Assembly (NCBI GenBank): GCA_035295665.1
Contig: DATGIQ010000256.1
Coordinates: forward strand, 1 to 20,034
Source: DATGIQ01 sp035295665
GTDB lineage: Bacteria; Planctomycetota; Planctomycetia; Gemmatales; Gemmataceae
DNA length: 20,034 nt
Direction of reading: 5' to 3'
Within the stretch, counting starts at the first letter, position 1, and every line of letters begins with the position of its first letter. Made by a program: the position numbers and the translations under genes. Below, piece after piece: positions 14,771 to 20,034 of this stretch. Under the pieces are notes generated by a model. That model was given only the letters and a program-made list of their open reading frames with translations. It had not been told where the DNA came from and did not search any database.

Positions 14771-16003
14771 ATGCGTCTGCGAAATTGGCTCGTTGGCGGA
14801 TTCCTTGGATTGATGGCAGCTGCGGCGGCAACGTCGGGAGATACCCCGTCAGCCGAACACGCGATCCGTTGGAAGAAGACCGTCGTGGACAAAGCGTTCC
14901 GCTCCGAGGGAGTGGCCGTTGCGGACGTGAACCGGGATGGCAAACTGGACATTTTGACTGGAGATGTTTGGTACGAAGCACCCGACTGGAAAATGCACGA
15001 GATTCGTAAGCCGGAAGATTACGGCGACGGCTCGGGCCCCGGTCGAAAGGGTTACAGCCGCTCGTTCGCCTGCTGGGCCGCGGATATCAATCACGATGGC
15101 TGGCCTGATCTCATCGTCATCGGCTGGCCTGGGGATCCCTGTCATTGGTATGAGAATCCGCAAGGCAAACCCGGGCACTGGAAAGAGCACCTCCTCTGGC
15201 ACAGCGCGTGTAACGAAACGCCGCAGTTTGGGGACCTGTTCGGCAACGGCAAACCCGTCCTGGTGATGGGCACGCAGCCGCAGGGCAAAGAGGACCAGGG
15301 ACAGATGTGCTGGTTTGCGCCGGGCAAGGACGTGTACCAGCCGTGGGAAAGCCATGCCATCAGTGAACCGAGCAAGCCGGGCAAAGAAATCCCCGGGACC
15401 CGCCGCTTCTCGCACGGTCTGGGAATCGGCGATGTGAACGCCGATGGCCGGCGGGATGTAATCTGCACGGGCGGCTGGTGGGAGCAGCCGGAACGAGAGG
15501 ATGGCAAGCCCTGGAAATTCCATGCCGCCAACCTCGGCGAGCCCTGCGCCGATATGCATACCTACGACATGGACGGGGATGGCCGGCCGGACATCGTGAG
15601 CAGCTCTGCCCATCTGTATGGGATCTGGTGGTATCAGCAGAGGGCCGGTACCAACGGCGAGCCGACTTTCCTTCGGCACGATCTCTTCCCCAAGCTAGTC
15701 AGCCAAACGCATGCCCTGCACTGCGTCGATATCAACGGCGACGGCTTGAAAGACCTGGTGACTGGGAAGCGGTGGTGGGCGCACGGGCCCAAGGGAGACG
15801 CCGATCCCAACGCCTCGCCTGGACTGTATTGGTTCGAGGCCAAACGGAGCAAGGACGGGATAACGACGTTTGTGCCCCACCAAATCGATAATGACTCGGG
15901 CATCGGCACCCAATTCGTGGTCGAAGACATCAACGGCGACAAACTTCCGGACATTGTCGTCGCTAACAAAAAGGGCGTCTTCGTTTTTGAGCAGGTTCGT
16001 TAA
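14771..16003 (+). CDS. Secreted VCBS/FG-GAP repeat protein
   Basis: The 410-aa product has an N-terminal signal peptide (basic MRLRNW, hydrophobic core to about 20, likely cleavage near 22-24). Six calcium-loop motifs of the DxNxDGxxD type follow: DVNRDGKLD (52-60), DINHDGWPD (105-113), DVNADGRRD (221-229), DMDGDGRPD (266-274), DINGDGLKD (320-328) and DINGDKLPD (386-394). They fit an integrin-like FG-GAP/VCBS beta-propeller outside the cytoplasm, common and multiplied in planctomycetes. The tryptophan-rich WYEN/WWEQ/YWFE stretches recur once per blade. No enzymatic motif is evident; binding of carbohydrate or another surface ligand is a guess. The ATG at 14771 has GAGGA 5 nt upstream. The frame is open upstream, but the signal peptide fixes the start. 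Confidence 0.9.
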   Translation: MRLRNWLVGGFLGLMAAAAATSGDTPSAEHAIRWKKTVVDKAFRSEGVAVADVNRDGKLDILTGDVWYEAPDWKMHEIRKPEDYGDGSGPGRKGYSRSFACWAADINHDGWPDLIVIGWPGDPCHWYENPQGKPGHWKEHLLWHSACNETPQFGDLFGNGKPVLVMGTQPQGKEDQGQMCWFAPGKDVYQPWESHAISEPSKPGKEIPGTRRFSHGLGIGDVNADGRRDVICTGGWWEQPEREDGKPWKFHAANLGEPCADMHTYDMDGDGRPDIVSSSAHLYGIWWYQQRAGTNGEPTFLRHDLFPKLVSQTHALHCVDINGDGLKDLVTGKRWWAHGPKGDADPNASPGLYWFEAKRSKDGITTFVPHQIDNDSGIGTQFVVEDINGDKLPDIVVANKKGVFVFEQVR

Positions 16004-16068
16004 GAACCACGAACCAACCAGTTCATGCTGTCCGTTTCGCGGCAGTTCGCAGAACCACCGCGAAACGG
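15994..16068 (+). terminator. Two hairpins at and after the VCBS gene stop
   Basis: GGTTCGT (15994-16000) pairs with ACGAACC (16009-16015) across the stop codon. A stronger hairpin has 11-bp arms at 16032-16042 and 16058-16068, extended by an inner GTTC/GAAC stem after a symmetric CA/CA bulge. The position, 29 nt after the stop, fits a transcription end, but no T-run follows, so it may instead protect the 3' end or be a palindromic repeat. It shares CGCGAAACGG with the fold-back element at 2553-2562. Confidence 0.4.
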
Positions 16069-16359
16069 AAATGGAGCCGCGGCGTTCATCCGCCTGGCGC
16101 ATCGGTCTCATCATGCACAATCCCGCACGTTGATATAGTCGGGCAGCTTCGCGCCGTTTTTCTATTCCGCGCACGCCGTAGAACCTGCCTCGGAAGGGCC
16201 AAAAGTTTTGCTTTCTGCGTACTGATTCTGTTGATCGGGCTGGGACACGCCCATACCGTGAAGAAGGGTCGTGGCTCAGTGCCTGCGACCTTGCATCAGC
16301 TGTACGTAGTCCGCAGCATCGTACTTGGAATGCGGGCGTTTGCTGGAAAGGAGACTTCG
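16069..16359. other. Gap upstream of the small lipoprotein gene
   Basis: I find no supported gene here. TGATATAGT (16131-16139) resembles an extended -10 box and could be the promoter of the downstream lipoprotein gene, leaving a long leader of about 210 nt. A strong AAGGAGA ribosome site lies at the end (16347-16353). Nothing resembling a known riboswitch was recognised. Confidence 0.3.
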
Positions 16360-16572
16360 ATGATGATGCGGCACATCTGTGCGGGTCTGGCCTTGGTTGC
16401 GTCGGCAGCGGGCTGCTGTCATCCGTTCGCCCACCGTCCGGCCACGGTTGTCAGCTCATCGCCGGTTTGCTGTCCGCCGGGAGAACCGGCAGTGGCAGTG
16501 CCAGCTCCCGTACCCTCACCGCCGGTACAGTCGTTTAGCGCGCCGCCGCCGGGAGCAACGGTGATCCGCTGA
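16360..16572 (+). CDS. Small proline-rich lipoprotein of unknown function
   Basis: The 70-aa product begins with MMMRHICAGLALVASAAGC, a lipoprotein-type signal with a slightly loose lipobox (Ala-Ala-Gly-Cys19); the mature protein would be lipid-anchored at Cys19. The remainder is low-complexity, rich in Pro, Ala, Ser and Val with two further Cys (CCPPGEP), and has no recognisable domain. The ATG at 16360 has AAGGAGA 6 nt upstream, which argues that it is really translated. It lies 20 bp ahead of the 148-aa secreted protein and may be in one operon with it. Its function is unknown; a structural or envelope spacer role would be speculation. Confidence 0.65.
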   Translation: MMMRHICAGLALVASAAGCCHPFAHRPATVVSSSPVCCPPGEPAVAVPAPVPSPPVQSFSAPPPGATVIR

Positions 16573-16592
16573 CGAGGAATGTCCAGGAAGAA

Positions 16593-17039
16593 TTGGCATT
16601 GGCACCATTGTCGCGAATTCGAACCGTGTGGAAACGAAGTCGCGGCCCGCTCGTCCTAGCGTTCGCCACCTTGGCTTTCTTCTCGGGAAGAAAAGCCGAG
16701 GCGGCGGTGGTCCGTTTTCATTACGTGCCCACCGACGCGGCTGCGAGTACCACGATGAAGCCGGCCGGAGGAGGCGTCGCCGAGCGGATCCGCTGGTTCG
16801 GCGCGGTCCGAGAACCCTACAGCAATTCCTTGCGGCCGACCCATGTAGTCACATTTCGCCATCCTTACACGGGCCGCAACGTCGCAGTACCATTGGCACT
16901 TCCCGAAGGCACGCCGACTCTTTTGCACGGTCCGGATCGGATCATCTTCAACTACGGCAGCTATACCGTCGGCGCCTACTTTTTCCCCGATGGCTCGGTG
17001 GATGTCGTGTACAACAGCGGCTTGCTGCGTGACTTGTAA
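16593..17039 (+). CDS. Secreted 148-aa protein of unknown function
   Basis: I do not recognise a named domain. Residues 13-37 (WKRSRGP, a hydrophobic stretch, then GRKAEA-A) look like a signal peptide with cleavage after AEA. The mature part (about 110 aa) is beta-rich: VVRFHYVPTD, RIRWFGAVREPY, THVVTFRHPYTGRNVAVPLALPEGTP, IIFNYGSYTVGAYFFPDGSVDVVYNSG. It is likely exported. The TTG at 16593 is taken as start because AGGA lies 4 nt upstream; a GTG at 16626 would still leave a complete signal peptide. It ends 12 bp from tsaB on the opposite strand. Sequence order and codon use look genuine. Confidence 0.7.
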   Translation: MALAPLSRIRTVWKRSRGPLVLAFATLAFFSGRKAEAAVVRFHYVPTDAAASTTMKPAGGGVAERIRWFGAVREPYSNSLRPTHVVTFRHPYTGRNVAVPLALPEGTPTLLHGPDRIIFNYGSYTVGAYFFPDGSVDVVYNSGLLRDL

Positions 17040-17051
17040 AGCGGAACGCGA

Positions 17052-17756
17052 TCACTTTCCGGACTGTTGCCCCCACTTTTCTTCCGCCGAGCTGGGACGA
17101 AGATACAGCGGTTCCAAAGTCCAAAGATCATCGCGCTCCCCTGCCTGATACCTTCCCAAACCGATTTCCAAGATGCTTGCCGGCTGGGGATCCCAGGCTG
17201 TGGGATCAACCATGAGCGTTCCTTCGGGCAGATGGCTTCCATAGGCCCGCAATCCCGGTCCGGTTACCCAGGCACCGAGGTCCCGTTTCGCTAGCCAATC
17301 CGCCAGTCGTTGGATCTGCAAGTCTGACGCCGGCCCCCACTCGCCATTTCCGAGCCGCGCAAAGGATTGGAGATAGACCTTTTCTTGCTGCGCGTCGGCG
17401 AGGACATCGAGTCGGTGTGCCGCTGTCGGAGCCTGCAAAGCAATGGCGGCGAATGTATCGACGGCCAGCACCGGACTCCCCGTGGCAAAGGCAAACGTCT
17501 TGGCGGAAATGATGCCGACGCGCAATCCGGTATAACTGCCCGGACCTCGACTCACCAGCACCGCCTGCACATCCTTCGGCTGCCAATGCTCCTCTTTGAA
17601 AAGATCCGCAACTGCCGGGACAAGGTCCCGGGCATGGCGGCGTGCTTCATCGAGGCGGCGGCTGCGGAGGATCGCCTCTCCCCGGGCGAGAGCGACCTGG
17701 CCGATTCGGCCGGAAGTTTCCAGGATCAAAATGCGTGGTTCTGAAGTGCTCATCAT
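17052..17756 (-). CDS. tsaB: tRNA threonylcarbamoyladenosine biosynthesis protein TsaB
   Basis: The 234-aa product is TsaB, the ASKHA-fold partner of TsaD (with TsaE) in making t6A37 on ANN-decoding tRNAs. Clear signatures are ILILETSGRIGQVAL at the N-terminus, HARDLVPAVADLF, and the strongly conserved VSRGPGSYTGLRVGIISAKTFAFATGSPVLAVDTFAA. Later LDVLADAQQEKVYLQSF is also family-typical. The ATG at 17756 is the first of two adjacent Met codons; the frame extends 11 codons further but without support, and no clear Shine-Dalgarno is seen. Length is usual. tsaD and tsaE are not in this window. It diverges from the RNase H gene across a 62-bp gap. Confidence 0.94.
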   Translation of the reverse strand: MMSTSEPRILILETSGRIGQVALARGEAILRSRRLDEARRHARDLVPAVADLFKEEHWQPKDVQAVLVSRGPGSYTGLRVGIISAKTFAFATGSPVLAVDTFAAIALQAPTAAHRLDVLADAQQEKVYLQSFARLGNGEWGPASDLQIQRLADWLAKRDLGAWVTGPGLRAYGSHLPEGTLMVDPTAWDPQPASILEIGLGRYQAGERDDLWTLEPLYLRPSSAEEKWGQQSGK

Positions 17757-17818
17757 GGTAAAAGGTAAAAAGAACTGCGGAAAAAACAAACCTCGGTTGG
17801 TGGGACATGGAGGAATGG

Positions 17819-18448
17819 ATGAGCAAGTCGGCTGTCCTGACTATCAACATTGACGGTGCAGCCCGGGGCAATCCTGGGCCGGCGGCGCTCGCTTATGTGA
17901 TCGCCAAAGACGGACACATGCTCAGCGAGGAAGCCCGCTGCTTGGGGACGGCCACGAACAATGTGGCCGAGTACTCGGCCTTGGTACACGCCTTGGAGCG
18001 GGCAGCCGAGCTCGGCGGCGAGCAATTGCTGATCAAGAGCGACAGCGAACTGCTCGTCAAGCAGATGAATGGAGTGTACCGCGTCAAGGATCCACGACTC
18101 AAGGTCTTGTACGACCAGGCCAGCCGGCTGCGGGAGCGATTCGCGGCGGTCTCGATCGTCCATGTCCCGCGCGCGGAGAATAGCCATGCGGACCGGCTTT
18201 GTAACGAAGCGCTCGACGGACTCCGCGATGCTGCTCGGTCCACTGCATCGAGCGAAGGGAATCGATTTCGGGAACCGGCTGGAGACCGCGAAGGAGGGAT
18301 GCAGCAACGGGCGCTCGCCTGCCTCCACTCCGCAGCCCGTGCTTGGAAGAGTCAGGATCCAGCGGCACCCACACCGGAGCAAGTTTGGGAGGAAATTCGC
18401 AAGCTAATCGCTGAAGAGATCCGAGTGAGCGGGACCGTTTTTGTTTAA
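17819..18448 (+). CDS. rnhA: RNase HI-family protein with C-terminal extension
   Basis: The 209-aa product carries the RNase H fold with all four acidic residues: Asp12 (NIDGAARGNPGP), Glu51 (TNNVAEYSAL), Asp75 (KSDSELLVKQMNG) and Asp125 (NSHADRLCNEAL). The GxxxxNPGPAA and NNxAEY patterns resemble the RnhA-like/YpdQ group that degrades RNA in RNA-DNA hybrids. The first 138 residues make the domain; the last 70 (about 140-209) have no counterpart in standard enzymes and end in a helical stretch EQVWEEIRKLIAEEIRVSG. The ATG at 17819 is preferred over one at 17807 because GGAGGA lies 4 nt upstream. Whether the enzyme removes replication primers or R-loops is not clear. Confidence 0.9.
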   Translation: MSKSAVLTINIDGAARGNPGPAALAYVIAKDGHMLSEEARCLGTATNNVAEYSALVHALERAAELGGEQLLIKSDSELLVKQMNGVYRVKDPRLKVLYDQASRLRERFAAVSIVHVPRAENSHADRLCNEALDGLRDAARSTASSEGNRFREPAGDREGGMQQRALACLHSAARAWKSQDPAAPTPEQVWEEIRKLIAEEIRVSGTVFV

Positions 18449-18473
18449 ACGGATCAGTAAACCGCGGCCCGAA

Positions 18474-18698
18474 TTATCGGAACAAGAGGGCTGTGATCAG
18501 GTCCCAGAGTGCGAAGCTTGCCAGGAATGCGAACGCGAGGAACCATACGGTCAACGCGACTCGGCTCCCCAGATCTGCCGGCGCCGTACTGGGCGCTGGA
18601 TGTCCCTTGAGCGCAGGGGCAAGCTCGGCGGGCGGTGTCGGTGGGATCCGATGAGGGGCTTCTCGCGGCGTACGGTTTTTTTGCTTTGCGCCAGCCAT
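18474..18698 (-). CDS. Small single-helix membrane protein of unknown function
   Basis: The 74-aa product has a basic, Pro/Ala-rich N-terminus (MAGAKQKNRTPRE, residues 1-45) and one hydrophobic helix (about 48-72, ALTVWFLAFAFLASFALWDLITALLF) ending in Arg. This is a coherent layout for a C-tail-anchored inner-membrane protein. There is no good Shine-Dalgarno before the ATG at 18698, and codon evidence is limited, so it could be a chance frame. It lies between the convergent RNase H gene (26-bp gap) and the divergent permease gene. Confidence 0.5.
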   Translation of the reverse strand: MAGAKQKNRTPREAPHRIPPTPPAELAPALKGHPAPSTAPADLGSRVALTVWFLAFAFLASFALWDLITALLFR

Positions 18699-18822
18699 GA
18701 CTGAACTCAGCGAAGGGAATCGGGCACGTTTCTGCTTCTAGTTTTTCACCTGGACAGGAAGAAGTCAAGGATCGATTGTGCAAACGGAGCGACGGAGACG
18801 GCAGTAACCGGGGAGGTTGCCT
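18699..18822. other. Divergent gap ahead of the permease gene
   Basis: The 124 bp between the small membrane protein gene and the permease gene should hold promoters for both. I see no clear -35/-10 pair. GGGAGG (18811-18816), 6 nt before the GTG, is the permease ribosome binding site. Confidence 0.4.
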
Positions 18823-20034
18823 GTGGGGGAGAGGGACACCGCCGGCTTGCAGCGGCATTTCGGTCTGTTGCAAGCGACCGCTTTGAACGTCACCATGATC
18901 GTCGGTGCCGGCGTCTTCATCACGATCCCGCTCATGCTCAAGGAGTTGCCGGGGCCCTATGCCCTGCTCGGTTGGCTGGCTGCGGGCGGACTTATCCTGG
19001 TCGATGGCATGATTTGGAGCGAACTGGGCGCGGCCCTGCCCGGTTCCGGAGGCTCCTACCTGTACTTGCTCGAAGGTTATGGCCGGCAGCGCTGGGGCCG
19101 GCTGATGGCTTTTCTGTTCATTTGGCAATTCTTGATCAGCGGACCGCTTGAATTGGCCACCGGCTTCATCGCCATCGCGCAATTCTCGGACTCGCTGAGC
19201 CCCGGGTTTGCGGACTTCAACCAAAACTGGAGTTGGCAATGGAAAATCTGGGATAGCCATGAAGTGATCCTCACTCTATGGAATTGGACGCTCCCTCTGG
19301 GAAAGAGCGAAGAGATCACCATCGCCTTCAGTCCTGCGCGGCTGCTCGGCCTGGGGCTCGGCGTGCTCATGATTGGGCTGCTGTATCGCCGGATTACCGT
19401 GCTCGGCAAGCTGACCATGGTGTTTTGGCTGGGCGTGCTCGCGGTCATCGGCTGGATCTTGGTGGAAGGTTTTTGGCACTTTGATTGGTCCGTGGCCTTT
19501 GCGTTTACGGGCCCTGCGTCCGGTCTGCCCGACCATTTTGGGCGGGGATTGGGAGCGGCCATGCGCCTGGCGATCTATTCGTACCTCGGCTATTACAACG
19601 TCTGCTACATCGGTGACGAAGTCCGGGATCCGGGACGAACGATTCCCCGCGCCGTTTTGTTGAGCGCCGTCCTGGTCTGCGCACTGTTCATCGGCCTGCA
19701 CTTGGCCATGCTCGGCACCGTGCCGTGGGACGCGATTCCGGACAACGTGGACACGTACAGCTTGCCGGCCGAGTTCATGCGGCGAATCTACGGGGGCGGC
19801 TGGGCGGTTTCGCTCGTGACGGTCTTCTTGATTTGGAGTTGCTTTGGGGCGGCGTTCGCCGGTCTGCTCGGCTACTCCCGGATTCCGTACGGAGCAGCTC
19901 GATACGGTCACTTCTTCGCCGGCTTCGGCCGCATTCATCCGGTGCACCGGATTCCCCATGTTTCGCTCCTGCTCGTGGGCGGTCTCACCCTCTTCTGGAG
20001 CATATTCAGCCTCCAGACGGTTATCGACGCCTTG
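18823..20034 (+). CDS. APC-superfamily amino acid permease, 3' end outside window
   Basis: From GTG at 18823 there are 404 uninterrupted codons to the window edge, so the C-terminus is missing. The product opens with LQRHFGLLQATALNVTMIVGAGVFITIP, the first unwound helix of APC permeases, and shows about ten hydrophobic segments. A conserved cytoplasmic loop reads YNVCYIGDEVRDPGRTIPRA, corresponding to the usual 'GEE.knP.r.iPrai', and later SRIPYGAARYGHFFAGFGRIHPVHRIPHVSLL matches the LAT/APC pattern 'R...aaaRdG..P..f.kvhp..ktP'. It probably imports or exchanges amino acids in the inner membrane; substrate unknown. An excellent ribosome site (GGGAGG, 6 nt spacing) supports the GTG start. Confidence 0.92.
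   Translation, partial: MGERDTAGLQRHFGLLQATALNVTMIVGAGVFITIPLMLKELPGPYALLGWLAAGGLILVDGMIWSELGAALPGSGGSYLYLLEGYGRQRWGRLMAFLFIWQFLISGPLELATGFIAIAQFSDSLSPGFADFNQNWSWQWKIWDSHEVILTLWNWTLPLGKSEEITIAFSPARLLGLGLGVLMIGLLYRRITVLGKLTMVFWLGVLAVIGWILVEGFWHFDWSVAFAFTGPASGLPDHFGRGLGAAMRLAIYSYLGYYNVCYIGDEVRDPGRTIPRAVLLSAVLVCALFIGLHLAMLGTVPWDAIPDNVDTYSLPAEFMRRIYGGGWAVSLVTVFLIWSCFGAAFAGLLGYSRIPYGAARYGHFFAGFGRIHPVHRIPHVSLLLVGGLTLFWSIFSLQTVIDAL

Noticed and set aside
14849..15679. Minus-strand frame of 276 codons inside the VCBS gene
   Set aside because: The plus strand carries six regular calcium motifs; the antisense frame arises from their repeated codons.
18433..18450. Inverted repeat CCGTTT/AAACGG at the RNase H gene stop
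   Set aside because: Only six pairs, AT-rich, and overlapping the stop codon; likely chance.
18454..19260. Minus-strand frame of 268 codons over the permease start
   Set aside because: It overlaps the permease, which has APC signatures and a strong ribosome site; only the separate 74-aa frame at 18474-18698 looked credible.

Overview
The window is about 62% GC by eye, densely coded on both strands, and most likely comes from a planctomycete, possibly a Gemmataceae relative. This rests on the secreted VCBS/FG-GAP protein, the TPR-glycosyltransferase, several small lineage-type secreted proteins, and palindromic 'NSVWER'-type intergenic repeats. It is inferred from gene content, with no rRNA or other phylogenetic marker to confirm it. 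No tRNA, rRNA, CRISPR array, insertion sequence or phage module was seen.

Region 1 (1-4248, minus strand) reads efp (189 aa), dusB-like tRNA-dihydrouridine synthase, a SAM hydrolase (DUF62) fused in frame to a membrane-anchored C-terminal domain, and a nitrilase-superfamily amidohydrolase that runs off the left edge. A 126-nt fold-back repeat lies between dusB and the SAM hydrolase. EF-P has Asn where the modified Lys/Arg normally sits.

Region 2 (4476-6480, plus strand) is a tight cluster: mnmA (tRNA 2-thiouridylase) overlapping an ECF sigma factor, which overlaps a soluble zinc-finger anti-sigma factor. Region 3 (6541-10730, plus strand) is a two-gene McrBC-type modification-dependent restriction system. 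Its promoter carries an extended -10 overlapped by a perfect palindrome, and its McrB has about 690 residues of uncharacterised sequence before the motor.

Region 4 (10811-14485) holds a minus-strand TPR-glycosyltransferase, then a 29-bp RNA-type hairpin and an extended -10 promoter ahead of an EamA-family transporter, and a minus-strand 125-aa protein of unknown function. Region 5 (14771-17039, plus strand) holds exported proteins: a calcium-motif VCBS protein, a 70-aa proline-rich lipoprotein and a 148-aa signal-peptide protein. Region 6 (17052-20034) has tsaB (minus) divergent from an RNase H-family gene, a small one-helix membrane protein (minus), and an APC-family permease cut by the right edge.

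The housekeeping theme is translation quality: efp, dusB, mnmA and tsaB. The accessory part is McrBC. I did not find a clearly new multi-gene system. The best leads are the SAM-hydrolase fusion, the McrB front half, the wobble-compensated hairpin and the EF-P loop.
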